Source: Welwitschia mirabilis (lineage: Eukaryota; Gnetophyta; Gnetopsida; Welwitschiales). Taken from it: a DNA stretch of 64,000 nucleotides. Made by a program: the position numbers and the translations under genes. Shown one piece after another: positions 1-13,116 of the stretch (position 1 is the stretch's first letter; each line of letters begins with the position of its first letter). The stretch is from positions 206,904,426 through 206,968,425 of the forward strand of contig JBOZIK010000001.1 of the NCBI GenBank assembly GCA_051453625.1, read 5' to 3'. The notes under the pieces are model-generated. The model was not told where the DNA came from, searched no databases, and was given only the letters and a program-made list of their open reading frames with translations.

Positions 1-1480
1 ATCATTGATTATCAAGCATTGTTTGTTGAAGCACGTTTATCAAGTTCTCAATGTTGCTATTAGTCTTTTCTTGTATCTTTTTTATTTCCTCAATGGATTC
101 TCTAAGGGGATCATTTAGACTTTGTTAAGAATGTAGTTGGAAGTTGGAATTTTTAAATCTATTCTCAAATGATTGTTATTGGGGTTGTCCACTTGGTCTT
201 TGTTGAAATGGTTCATGGCTCCTAAAGTTAGAAGTTCTTTGGTTAAAAGCACAAACCTCTTCAAACATTTTTTCTTTGTAAGTTGGTAATAAAGGATACT
301 CTTTTGTTGAATGAGATTCATCTTCACAAAGTTCACAACTAGATGTTGAGAGCTCATTCTTAATAACCTTTGTGTTAACTATCATCTGTGTATATTCTCT
401 AGAGTGGTAGTGAAATCTTGCATCAAGTTAATTGAATCCTCTCTTTCTTCTTTCCTGTCTTGTTTCACCTCCTTTAAATCTTTTAAAATTTGTCCTACCA
501 TTCAATTTTTCTTAGTGGGTTTAGGATAAGTTTAACTAATTTCTACTAAATTTTCTAGCACACTCCAAGAATCCTCTAAGCTTAAATTCAACAAATTTCC
601 CCCACATGAAAAATCCACAAGTTTCTTAGTTAAAGCATTCAATCCACTATAAAAATAATCTACTAGTTCTTATTTATGAAATTCGTTAATAGGGTTGGAA
701 TGACTAGCTATGATAAAATGTTCATAAGCGGTTGCATAATTCTCATGAGGTTATTGTTGAAAGTTGGTAACTTCTTTTCTTCTCTTCCTCATGATACTTT
801 CACTTAAAAATCGTTTGATAAAAACTTTTTGCACTTGACTCCATGACTTAAGAATTTTATGTGGAATGGTTTTTAGCTAAATTTTTGCCCTACCTCTAAG
901 GGTAACTAGAAAAATAATCATGTAAGTATGATTAATAATCTGGTTTTTTCCATTTCTAGATGTAAGCACAAGTTGTTCTATATCAGCTAAATGTTGGAAG
1001 GGATCTTCTTTTGGTTCCCCCAAAAAGGTTAGATACGCACTTAAATTTCTTAACTTGACATCGTTGCTAGAAGGTAAATCGAAAGGGTTTTGAATTTTAC
1101 ATTTTCTACTAGTAATTAAATCTCTAAGTGTAATGTTTGCATTTAAAGAAGAAGTTCTTAGTGCAATTGGAGTGTTAAAAGAATATACTTATTTTTGCTT
1201 TTGTGATTATTTTGATATATTCAACATTTTCGAAGAAATAACACAGTCTCTTTCTACACTATGCTTTTTATTTATGAATTTAAATTCTGAAATAAGAAAT
1301 GTAGAAAAATCTTCTTCTTCAATTTTGAAAATTTGAGTACCTGAGGTGTGCATATCTAGATTTAACATGAAGTTGATTAATCCTTCCTTGATATTTTCTC
1401 CAATCAGGTTTTGTTCTCTCTGATATTTTGTCTTCTTACCGGTATTAATTATATCCCTACATTTTTTAATAACTAACAAA
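1..1480 (-). pseudogene. G1 gag, degenerate
   Basis: Gag would form the capsid-like particle that packages the element RNA. The minus-strand frames 1479-1207 and 385-115 are open pieces. The first is the N-terminal part and has clear counterparts in the G2 gag. The second contains a zinc-knuckle-like string CELCEDESHSTKEY, in which Cys-X2-Cys-X4-His is present but the last Cys position is Tyr. Between the two lie stop codons and frameshifts. The same series of gag blocks in the same order is found in G2 (about 51720-49760) and G3 (about 43500-42009). The element continues left of the window, so protease and pol are not seen. Not functional as it stands. Confidence 0.75.
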
Positions 1481-1499
1481 ACATGAAAATCAAAAATAA

Positions 1500-1930
1500 T
1501 AAACTGTTGTCCACCTCGTCATGGGAACGAAAGATAGGACGATGATCATAGAAAAGAAAAGGAAATGTACAGAAACCTAAAAACATAGTAGATTGTTGTC
1601 CAGATAAGTCATTCAGATAACAGATAGGACAATCAAAGAATTACTATAGAAAAAAATGCGAGAATATGGGAAATTTTTGTATTAAAAAAAAAAACTATCA
1701 TCCTTTCAGGTTGTGGGGACGACAAATGAGATGATGAAGAAATAAAGAGAAATGCAGAAAATAAAATTTACAAGAATAAAACTTATGTGGTAAAAAACAT
1801 AGACTATCATCCACCTATATTGTAGGGATGACAGGTGAGATGACACAGTTACAGAAATAAACTAAGATGAATGTAAAAAACATATACTATCATCCTTATA
1901 GGTCAGGGGGATGATAGAAAAGACAACAGT
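1500..1930. repeat. Five diverged leader repeats in G1
   Basis: Between LTR and gag the untranslated leader contains five related blocks starting near 1504, 1593, 1696, 1804 and 1886, spaced about 80-110 bp. Each has a TGTCC or ATCATCC arm, a short variable loop and a reverse-complementary GGACGAT or GGATGAT arm, so each could fold as an imperfect hairpin. Related blocks lie in the leaders of G3 (about 43735-44000) and G2 (about 51745-51990). A role in dimerisation, packaging or transcription is possible but is only inference. Confidence 0.6.
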
Positions 1931-2091
1931 AAAATAACAATGAAAATATAGAATTTAAATTACAGAAAATAAAATCTACTTTAACCTAAACTAGAAAAAA
2001 TTACAGCACTAATTTAAAATAGATAACCTGAATAGAAGTTTCAAGGTACTTATCTCTAATTAGTGACACTTCTCTTAGCTCCTTGCAGCCT

Positions 2092-2109
2092 TCCCCGGCA
2101 ATGGCACTA
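2092..2109 (-). other. G1 primer-binding site, tRNA-Asp type
   Basis: Read on the minus strand, this site directly follows the LTR and matches 15 of 18 positions of a plant tRNA-Asp 3' end including CCA, as recalled. All three mismatches are C/T or G/A transitions. Athila and Tat Gypsy elements typically use this primer. Confidence 0.75.
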
Positions 2110-2112
2110 AAA

Positions 2113-3376
2113 TGTTGTGGTGCAAATTCTTGCAATCTGAAGTCCTTTAGATAAACCTGTAGTTCACATAAATCATAAAAATGGCACTCCAGTGTATATG
2201 GAAGTTCACCCGAATGTCATAATTCAACAATGACACTAGGCTTGGAGTTAGAGAAATGATTTTCACTACTGTATTTTATTATTATTTTGTCTTTATAAAA
2301 AACTAAATAATAACAATGCAAGTAATAAAATGCTATGGAAATGCAAATGATACAGAAATGGCAATGGAAATATAATGAAAGTGTATCTTACATAGACTTT
2401 AATCTTTCTATCACAAAACTACTTTTCTATAACTTATATAAAAAAGAAAGAGCACTTACTAGTTCCTAATCAATATAAGTTATGAGATCTACCCAAAATA
2501 TGACTTGAATGCAATATGGAGAAAGAAGAAATAATGTAAATATATTCTTAAATGAGATTAACCTTAACAAAGATTTCTATTAATATCTAAGTAAATCTAA
2601 GAGTGCTACAACTGAGGTCAACTTGAATAATAAGGGAGATGCACAATAATGAGAAGAAATGGAATTGTATTACTGATGATAACATCCACTTACAAGACTA
2701 GAAAAATAGTGCCTCAATGAAAAGGATACAATCTGATACTAAGGGGACTTCTTTCGACAATATGGAATGGACCTCTTGCCTTCAAGCTTCCATTACAAGT
2801 ATGGAGAACAAAAGATGGAAAATGGAAATGAAACGGGAGAGTGGTATTTATAGATTTTCAAGTGAGGAAATGGGTGGCCAAACCCTCAAGATGGAAAAAG
2901 AAATCTTAATAACTCGTGTGGCCCATTGGTACTCTTTATAAGATAAAAACGGTTGTCATCTTATATGTCGTCCACATGACACAGGAGGTGACATCGTCTT
3001 AGTAGCTTAAGTTATGTGCCCTGTGCTACTGTTAGTCTTGTGGTGTTGTCTTCATTGTCATCCAGATGAATAGATGAATGATGCATTCTAGATGAGTATG
3101 TCATGTGCTACAGTTGGCATTATAGGCTTCTATCCATGTCAGCAGTCTAGTCATCCTCAGTGTCGTCCCCATGACAAAGGGAACGACGGTCTTCTTTTCC
3201 TCTCTTTTCAAGGTGAATTAGTCTTTGCATCATTCCATCCTTCTTCTATCTTGTAATATCAGAATAAGCCCAAGAAACTAACAAAAATACTAGATATCAC
3301 ATGTTTTTCTAATCATCATATTAATCCTTCATTATCATTAGTATTGCATCAAAACTTATATCAATGCCTTGCAGAA
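2113..3376 (-). repeat. G1 5' LTR, first copy (cut by gap)
   Basis: This copy starts with TGTTGTGGTGC next to the primer site and runs into the assembly gap about 40 bp before its expected end. Positions 2513-3376 are repeated, clearly diverged, at 3479-4366. It holds several palindrome-like sites such as GTCGTCCACATGAC (2967-2980) and GTCATCCAGATGA (3057-3069). A 74-codon plus-strand frame (2717-2941), antisense to the element, is open in this copy and also in the second copy (3683-3907). Confidence 0.75.
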
Positions 3377-3476
3377 NNNNNNNNNNNNNNNNNNNNNNNN
3401 NNNNNNNNNNNNNNNNNNNNNNNNNNNNNNNNNNNNNNNNNNNNNNNNNNNNNNNNNNNNNNNNNNNNNNNNNNNN
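3377..3476. other. Assembly gap, 100 N
   Basis: One hundred Ns. The left flank is the end part of an LTR and the right flank is the middle of another copy of the same LTR. The true length is unknown; it could be a few bases or hide a whole internal region between two LTRs. Open frames crossing the gap are artefacts. Confidence 0.95.
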
Positions 3477-4409
3477 TGCAATATGGAGAAAGAAGAAATA
3501 ATGCAAATCTATTCTTCAATAAGATCAACCTTAACAAAGCTTGCCCTTAATATCTAAGTAAATCTAAGAGTGCTATACTAAGATCAACTTGAATAATCAG
3601 GGATATGCATAATAATGAGAAGAAATGAAATTATATTACTAATCATAATATCCACTTATAAGAATAGAACAACAATGTTTCAATGAGAGGGACACAACCT
3701 GACACCAAGGGAACTCCTTTTTGTAGTATGGGATGGACCTCTTACCTTCAAGCTTCCATCACAAGTATGAAAAACAAAATATGGAAAATGAAAATGAAAG
3801 GGAAGAGGGGCATTTATATATTTCCAAGTGAAGAAATGGGCGGCCAAACCCTCAAGGTGGAAAAAGAAACCCTAAAAACTCACATGGCCCATTGGCACTC
3901 GTTATAAGGAAGAAATAGTTGTCATCCTATATGTCACCCACATGACAGAGGGGACGATGTTGCCTTAGCAGCTTGATTTTTGTGTCCTATGCCTTAGATT
4001 GTGTGCCTTACATTGCCATTAGTCCTGTGGTGTCGTCTTCAATGTCATCCAGACAAAAAGGCAAATGATACATTCTTGATGTGTGTGTCAGGTGCTATGG
4101 TTGGCACTGTAGACTTCTGTTCATGTCAGCAGTCTAGTCGTCTTGAGTGTCATCCACATGACATAGGGGATGATAGTCTTCTTTTTCTCTTTTTTTAAGG
4201 TGAATCAGTCTTTGCATCGTTCCATTCTTCTCCTATCCTACAATATCAGAATAAGCTCGAGAAACTTCCAAAAATGCTGGATAATATACATTTTACTAAT
4301 CATCCTATCAATTCTTTACAATCATCAATATTGCATCAAAACCTGTATAAATGCCCTGCAGAAATACTCAAAACACATCATTAAATTCCCACAAATTGCC
4401 ATCGCAACA
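3477..4409 (-). repeat. G1 LTR, second copy
   Basis: Homologous to 2511-3376 through most of its length, lacking the first 400 bp of the LTR but containing the end that the first copy lacks. The final bases CGCAACA match in position and form the LTR ends of G3 (TGCAACA) and G2 (CATAACA). It contains the 74-codon antisense frame 3683-3907, of the same length as that in the first copy. Confidence 0.7.
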
Positions 4410-7400
4410 GCCTTCAAAGTTGTAAATTTAACAAGGTATGTAAATAAGAGGGTCTAAATCATTTTAGAAGTTTAGAGGTACATTACTTTCATCTCTAGCA
4501 ACTACTATTATTAAGTACTTACTATCTTAATTCAAACTAATATTGTTAAGTATTCATCTCTAATAATTATTATTGTCAAGTACTTATCATTTCTAATAAC
4601 ATAGAGAAAAATTTAATCAAGATAAAATACCATTCATAGATCAAAACGAACAACATTATAAAGATAAAAAACTAATATTAAATAGAATGTAACAAATTAA
4701 TTAGATAAGAGACATGAATTGTGGATACAACAAGTTGTTGACACACTTAGAATAAGGCATAGGAATAATATAAATAGAGGTAGTAGTTGGGTTGACATGA
4801 ATTTTAAATAGTAATAAAAGGAAAGAACTTCACAACTAGAAAGAGTTTAGGGATGGGAAACTAGTACCTTCCCTAGTGAGGTAAGTTACCAAGCATCTTC
4901 TTACATGTTGTTTTATAATATGGGATTAAAGAGGATTTTCACCTTTTAATCAATATCCCTTTAATAATATACATGCTACCAATAAAAAGATGAAAATTCA
5001 TCTTTTTGAAAAATGTGATTTAGTTATCAGAAAATTAGGGATTAAGAAGCATCAAACACTATAAATGTAATAATTTTGGATTCTAGGTGAAGAGGTAAGA
5101 TATATTTATTATAAGGTGTTAGTGTCTAATCTTTCTTTCTTCCTTTATAGTACTAGGTTAAAATTTTCAATTTAATTTAAAGACTTAATTCATGTAAAAT
5201 TATTTAGTGCTAAGCAAAATGCCTTAGTACTAGCTATATCTTGTGTGATGAAGAATCTAGAAGGGAGTGGGAAAATGCATGGAAAGTAAAAATGAAAATG
5301 TTAAATCTCTAATTAAGATGGTAGATAAATGAGATTTAGTCAAATAATAATTTTTTTAAAACCTTTACATACATATGAAATGTTAATCATGTCTTATATG
5401 ATAAAGAAACTAAGGGGAAATAATTAAATTATCAAAACTATAATTATGATGACAAGGAGATAAGGTGTAATTAAGTAAAAGAATATTTCAAACCCATATG
5501 ATGCTCATGAAAATAGGAAGACTGTAAGTAGTTATTACAAAGAAAAATGAAATCATGTACCTTCTCCAACTAAAGAAAAAATCAAGAAGAGTGTAGATGA
5601 TAAAGTAAAAATGAATAAATATAGTTATCAAAAAGTAGAAAATTAAATATTAAAATGTTAATATTTTAATGAAGATGGTGTGAAGATTAGACACAATCAA
5701 ATAATAGAATGTTTAAATCCCTTATGATGGACATGAAAATGGAAAGCATATGGTCAAATATTATAAGAAGCATGAAAATATCTTAGCTTCTTAACGTAAA
5801 TAAGAACTTAAATAATAGAAAAGATGAGAAAAGAAATTAGAATAGCTATAATGGAAATAGACAAAAAGGTAGGATCAAATTACTATTTCCTCCTCTCAAG
5901 ATAAATAACACAAATAAATGTAAATAGACAAAAGGATTAGTTAACATTTATTTCATGACCATAATAACATGCTAACCAAGTGAAATTATTAAATACCTTA
6001 GGCCATTATATTTTAATTATCTTTTTTAATCATGGATATATGTTTTAAATACAAATAAGTAAGGAACTGCTAGCGATGTTCTTTCTCTTTCTAATGAAAC
6101 TGATATTCAATATTACAAGGTATAATGAGAAAAATAAAGAGTATCAATAAAAGAACGATTAAAAAATTCTTACTTTATTCTAGAATGAACTTATTAAATA
6201 CATAAGGGCTTTCTCTATTGTGAATTGATTACAAATGTCTGTAAAGCATAAAGTTTATGACTTCTTTATTTGATGTACTTATTTTATTTGGCATAACACC
6301 ATATGTTCTTTTTAATTTTTTTGTCAAATAATTTGTTATCTGCTATAAATATTTCTTATAAGATCTATACATTTAATAAGTTATTTTTATTTGAATAAAG
6401 GAATTCTGAGAAAATTTCACATATGTACCTTTTCAAGATTATGACATTCATTTCTATAAATATCATTTGCAAACACCTAGCATATGATTTATAAACTATC
6501 TTGTTAGAATTTGAATATTTCTACTTGTATGAATAAAATTAAAAAAATGTTTCTTTAGAAATGAATGTAAACTATGTTAACAAAAATATTCAAAAAAATA
6601 TAGTTTGCATTTGATTTACATGGTTGCTTTGTTTGTTATGTTATACTAAAGCCATGATTAATGTGTGCCTATCTATCTTTGATTTATATTATCATATGTT
6701 TAGAGAGAAAATAAATTAGGAAAATCAAAGAATCATACCACCTATGTCCATCATACTCTCTTACATTTAATCATCTCTTATATTCTTTTTCACTTAATAA
6801 AGGATGTTGTATTTTGTAGAAGAGCAATGGATCCAAAAATAACATAACTCATTTCATATAAAATAGTCTACATTTTCACTTATTATTATTCTTCACACCA
6901 ACAATCATAGGTAATATCTTTAAAAATAAATTTTTTTGGTAAAATTAAAAATAATTCAAGAATTTTAAGTTATTACTTGATGAAACAAAATAAAAAACTA
7001 ATGGAAAACATATGACTTATAAAAAAAATCCATACCAAATTTATATAAATTTATTTTAATTCCTTTAATCCATACTATTTTTTTCTCAAAATCCATGCAA
7101 GATCTCCTTTGATCTATCATCTCCTAATTTTCATTATTTTATTATAGGAATTTGTTTGATATCTAAAACGAAGCTAGGATTTTGAAGATTAAATGAAAAT
7201 CCTCTATTGCATTTTTGACCCTACCAAAATAATAGTAGCTAAACATAGAAGTGATGATGAAGCTTAGGGCTTAATAAGGTAGTAGAAAAATGATACAAAA
7301 ATTAGAAACTAGTAAAATGTACTATAATTCTGAATAATGCTCAAAACATCAATTAATTTAAAGAGATAAGGTAATGCAACTTTAAAAGCACATCTATGAC

Positions 7401-10400
7401 TCATTAGGTGTAAAATCAAAATTACTCAAGGGCTTATCATGTATAAAAGGATATGTCATTTGTATTCTTCTATTTGCTACTATTATAATTCCTAAATATA
7501 AAGGATATAATAATAGCTTAGGGTCATTATTGTTTAAAATTTTAATGATGGTTACAAATTGTTATATGACTTTTCAAAATTAAAAAATCTTATACTATGA
7601 TGGTTTTAAGATATCATTAATTTAAAGTACTATAATTACATTGATAACAGTTAAAGAGATTCATTAAAAACCATCATTAAAGATCATTTCTATTATAGGA
7701 TTAATATGTATCATAAGATAAAGAGTTCTTCTATTGAAAAATAGAACTTAGAGGATGTTATCTCTTTTTTCCTACATAAGTGACCTACTACCACATCCTA
7801 AAGTAAGTTTAAGGTATAATCAATGTATTAGATAAATTATAAATTTCTTTTTAAAAAAGATCTAAAGTATTTATTAGTACATTCACTAATAATAAAGGAA
7901 TATATGATGATAACTTAACTAGAGGCTATCATGCTTGCCTATACATTCCTAATTTTCTAGGATGACTAGCTTGAAATGGTACATTAGATTTTGTATAATA
8001 TTTATTTATTAATTCTTTAATCTCCTTCTAAATTATATGCTTTTATGTTTGTGAAGAATCCTATCCATAACTTTAATCATAATCTATGACTTTAGGAGGT
8101 AATTCTTCCTCTACCTCTATGTCATTATCACTACCTTTTCCTTATTATTATCATTCTAAATTGGTGCTCCCATTTCCTATAACTCTAATAAGGGTTCCTA
8201 CCTTTCACTATTTATCCCCTTCACATACTAGTCCTAGTATTTTTTCATCATCACGACAATCCTTCTAGTTGTTTCTACTATCTTGGAAATTACTACGAGC
8301 CCTTTACACTAAGATTTTGATCTTAGTACTAGTTTTAATATTTTGATCTGTTTAGTACTAGTTTTAAGAACTAGTACTTCATTATTTTTATTTTATGCTC
8401 TTCTATTTACACTAAAATGTGAAAAAGGTTTGTTTACTCTAATAAAATCAAAAATAGTATAGCTGTTCTAGCATTTAAAATTGAAAAAACTAATTAAGAA
8501 ATGATGCCAAAAATGTTAAGCATGGGGAAACTAAGAAATCATATTCTTACACATATCAAAATTAATATCTATCTAAATTCTTTTTAATAAGTAGTAAATG
8601 AAAAAAGTTTGCATAATGATATAATATCTATAACTACCACTTTCAACTAGTATATTATAGACTACAATTATACTCAAGGTACATACATTGTAAGTTATTT
8701 CTTTTGTTTTTAGATGTTCCTTAAGTGCAATGTGTGCACATCCAAAGATATGATATGTGAGCTCTTTTTTGATAACTTTAACTACTTTATTTGTAAAAAT
8801 ACTCTTGAAAGTTAAAAAATAAACCTAACATACATTTGCATGTGCTTGATTTTGCAAGATTTTCATTCTTTCCTATGTTCTCTTTGCTATGATAATTTAG
8901 TTATCATTAATAATAATTTATGAAGCAATAATTCATGTTATGGCTATTTTTACTAATTTATGCTTTATATTTTAGTATGTTCATTATGTAGTTGTGCTAT
9001 CTCAAATCTCTATTCACAATAGGGATAGTGAACTAGTGGTTATATCTCCTAGTATTACTACACCAAGGGTGACACAGTGCCTTATGTAATGGGTTTAATT
9101 ACCTTGCCTTATAAAAGGTATAATTTATGATTTTAATACTTGTTAGACAAATTCCAAGTATAATCTAATGTTAGTACCATTTGTTAGGGGCATAGAAATG
9201 CTTTTTATATGGAGTAAATCTATTTTGAACACATATAATAAAGAATTGATTAAATATTATTTGTTAGTAATGCATGATTTCATTTATATGTTACATTATT
9301 TATAATTAAAACTATCTTAAAAGATTACATCTATCTAATTTTTCTTTATCATTCATTCTACTCTTTTTTACATTCTTATCTTTTACTAAGAGACTATGAA
9401 AAACTCAATGGAGGGTAATGATGAATTATGAATTAATGATGATACATAGGAAAGTTTTATATTATTTTTAATTGTTTTAGTGTAATGAATAAAGATTATA
9501 ATTCTTCCTTATTTGTCTATTCAAATATCTTTAAATGGCTCTGTTTCTATTAGAGTTTCACATGAATTATCTCTTTTTGATACATGTTTTATTAGAGACT
9601 GATTTTTCACATCATTAGTCTATCATCATAATGATTATTCAATAAGTAGTCACTTGTATATCATCCTAATAATAACTTAATGATCAAGATTTTTCACAAT
9701 TCTTTTTAGGCTATCACATCATCATGCCATATTAGCTTGACATAATATTCATGAATCACCAACATGCTCTGTGATCTTTCTGATAGTTATCCAACATGGT
9801 AGATGCACAAAATTGATAATGATAATTTTCTTCTTAGATTGTGATATGTAGCAGTAGTTTTGGTAGTCATTTAATAGTTTATAAATTTTACTCATCAATA
9901 TCCCAATGATACTTATTTTTTTATGATTTTTTATAATTAACTCTGGAAGTTAATTTCTAATATAGTTATAAAATTTTTTAACCTTTTAACCATCCCATGA
10001 TTGTCCCCAAATTCCTCTATTTATATTTCTTAATGTACACATTTAAAAAAAACATTTTTCTACATAATATAATATGCAATATTTTTAGGTTTATCATTCA
10101 TAGAAGTATTTATAATAGAAGGATTTCTTTCTCTTATGTTCTTCACATTGGAATATCTCCTTCCTACTTATGAATTAATATTGGATATTTTACTAGTTTT
10201 CTTTCTTAAAAAGATTTCCTATGCCATGTTTACATAATGAATTTACTTATCTCATTGATGATTATTATGTATTATAAAACATATTTTTTATTGCTAATTT
10301 TTCATTTCCAACAATATATAACATAAGTTCTTGTGATAGAAGTCTTCTAACTTTTTAATAAATAACGTTATAGATTTAAATCCATTTTATAATCATATGC

Positions 10401-10600
10401 ATGAATTGGATTTAAACATTAAATTTTTAAGATTATAACAAGTAAGTTGTTAAATATGTTACTTTAGTAATTATCACATATTCAATAAACATCAACCCTC
10501 TATATTCCCAACTTTAAAATGAATTAATATCTATTTCATCCCTACTTTAAGATGATTACAAAGTTAAATTTATTAAAAATATGAATAATTTATGTTATTT
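4410..10600. other. AT-rich DNA without recognisable genes
   Basis: About 6.2 kb with no reading frame above about 60 codons that looks like protein, no LTR pair, primer site or RNA gene that I can see. It probably consists of old, decayed repeats, but I cannot assign any part of it. The only open frame, 8086-8268, is short and low in complexity. Confidence 0.6.
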
Positions 10601-10857
10601 TGTAGAAAAGGAGAAAAATCAAATTGGAGTAGTTTGAGATAATATAATGTCCATATTATAGTAAAAATATCCACTCATAAAGATTTTTCAACTATTGAAA
10701 GAAATCAACCAATGCTCTAGCATCAAATATTAAGGCATATAAAGTTCTTATAGAAGTACATTAAATTAGTAAAGAAACTCTAAAACTTAAAATCCATGAA
10801 CTAGTTTATGAAGCTAATTAGCTGGAAAAATACATATTAAGAAATTTCAAAAAATAA

Positions 10858-10890
10858 AAGAAGAAGAAGAAGAAGAAGAAGAAGAAGAAG
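10858..10890. repeat. (AAG)11 microsatellite
   Basis: Eleven perfect AAG units in a row. It lies just upstream of the C0 Copia remnant. Confidence 0.95.
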
Positions 10891-11059
10891 AGTGAACATG
10901 AACTTAAACTATTCCATAGTAACTTATGTATACCATTATTTATTTTCTTCTTAAAAGGATAAAACTATCTTCTTACTTTCACTGATAACTATAATAGGAT
11001 ATGTCTCATATATTTTATATAAAATAAACCTCATATAGTTAATGCTTTTGGAGTATTTC

Positions 11060-13111
11060 ATGTACTAATGAAGAAGCAAATGAAACTAAAATTCAAGTCT
11101 GGGATAGATGGAGAAGGGTAATACATGTGAAATGAATTTTATAATAAACTTAATAAGGATGAAATTCAACATGAAATAATTCCATCCTATATGTCTTAGC
11201 TTAATAGATTAACTACAAAGAAATATACCACCATGGAGATGACTAAAACCATAGTATATAAGACATGATTTTCATTATTTCTATGCATAAATGCTATTAT
11301 AAAAGTGATATATCTTTAATCAAAAATTTGTACTAATTATTTAAATTAAATATACTAATATAAAAATGGTTTAATGAGGTAGTATCTTATAATTACCTTA
11401 AAAGTTTTAGACCTAAGTATTTCATGCATATTGCACAATAATAAAATAAACTATAAAACAAAGTCCAAACCTATTTCACACTTAGTTATTATAATGAAAA
11501 CAAATCCTACTAAGTATAAAAATCTAATTCTAGAAGATTTGTTACTATTCGAGATAATGTATTTAACAAAGTAGTAAAAAATGATAGTATATTTTATCCA
11601 CATCATTTAATGACTTAATTTTAATTAAGGGAGAGTTAGTAAAACATCCTGTCCAATCTACAAGTCAAATTTTAAATGATTACATCCTTAAATCATTAAA
11701 ATAATGAATCACACTAATTGTAAAGAGAAAACCATTCTTATTATAGAAAAAGATGATAAAGATAATCCTCTCTCAAACAATGAAATACAAATTCCATATG
11801 AGGTAAATTTAATACATGAAGTTGAGAGAAGTCTAATAGAAGAAAATTTAAATTGAGTCAGATAAAGTAATTAATTATTTATTTTTAGTATCAATAAAAC
11901 AAGTGATAAAGATCTATTAGTATAACAAAATCCCTTTAAAATGCAAATTAGAAAACAACAATAAAGGATGCATATGATATGGTCATGAAGAATAAAACTT
12001 AAGAACCTACTAAAGTAATAAATAAAGTAATTAATATAAAGGGATGTTTCATATAAAACATAATCAAGATGGTACAATTAATAAGTGTAAGGCAAGACAC
12101 ATTGTCAAAGTTTTTACTTAAAAAGAAGGAATTAATTATAATAAAACACTTTCATCCATAAAAAAAATTCCTATGAGATGAACTCTCTTTAGTAATTTAA
12201 TATAATTGAAAATCAGTCCTTCTTGACAACAAATCCCCATTTCTAAATGAATATATTAAATAAAAAATTAATAATATCTCAATCTAAAGTATTTAAAATT
12301 AAGATCCATGAAACAAAAAATATAAAATAATTAAAAAACTAAATGATGTAAAATAAACTTCTTAAGTATGATTTGAAAATACTGATCAATTTCTTAAGAA
12401 TCTAGATTTTAATAAGTCCTTTGTGAAAATGAATTTATACATAAAATAACTTGAAAAATGAAAGATAGTAGTAATATTATTATGTTAATGACATAATATT
12501 AATAGAGGATGTCCTTAATCAAAAAATTTTAAAATTAGAACTTGGATCTCTTAAGTGTTCTTTAGACTTTCAAATATTAAAAAGTGATGAAATATTAAAA
12601 ATATTTCAAGAAAAAAGTGTTAATTAAATATTTGATAAATAAAAATTAAAGAACTATTAACAATAAAATAACCTCATAGAGCCAAGTACAAAGATAAAGT
12701 TTAGTAAAACAATAGAAAAAATTAATCTCTTAAGGAATCAAAATATAATAGGTAATCTAATATATTTGATGAACATAAGGCTAACTATTAGATTTTCTAT
12801 TAATAAGATTGCCAAAGTCATGTATTTTTCATATAAAAAACACATGAGATTGGTATCAATATAAAACACACATGAAATTAGTAATCAATATATTAAAGTA
12901 CTTAGCTAGAATTATGAAACATTGCATAATATCTAGAAAAGGTAAATAAAGTTTAGTTGATTACTTATATTTTAATTAATATAGTACCAAAGATAATAGA
13001 TCAATCATAGGTAATGTCATTTAGCTTAATGAAAATGCTATTTCATGGTTAAGCTAGAAATAAAAGACAATTATACTATCCTTTACTGAAATAGAATATA
13101 TTAAAATAATA
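11060..13111 (+). pseudogene. C0: old Ty1/Copia pol relic
   Basis: Weak but ordered traces of Copia pol. About 11060-11270 resembles the end of the integrase core: a GIDGEG block in place of the usual D-G-GGE, then a NRLTTKKYTTMEMTKT stretch matching the NGVAERKNRTIMEMARA region. At 12478-12504 the frame reads YYVNDIILI, the reverse-transcriptase YVDD box with the first catalytic Asp changed to Asn by one G-to-A change. GNLIYLMN near 12752 matches the conserved G-L-YL block that follows in Copia RT. At 12998-13054 RSIIGNVI, a stop, then LNENAISWLS, followed by TEIEYI (13085-13102), match RNase H. The relic stops where C1 is inserted; I did not find its continuation with confidence after 21805. 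It is older than C1, with no LTR identified. Confidence 0.6.
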
Positions 13112-13116
13112 AATCT

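Larger units (their letters stand above)
1..4409 (-). mobile_element. G1: Athila-like Ty3/Gypsy element, 5' part only
   Basis: The minus strand reads LTR, primer-binding site, leader and gag from right to left, and the element runs off the left edge of the window. The order and the tRNA-Asp-type primer site are typical of Athila/Tat Gypsy elements. The LTR boundary is placed at TGTTGTGGTGC (2113) because G2 and G3 begin with similar TGTT..GTG sequences next to their primer sites. The outer end is placed after CGCAACA (4409) by comparison with the G3 and G2 LTR ends. No second LTR is in the window, so the TSD cannot be tested. The LTR region contains an assembly gap between two related copies. 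Confidence 0.8.

Noticed and set aside
3321-3557. Several frames across gap 1
   Set aside because: Most of their length is N; flanks are LTR sequence.
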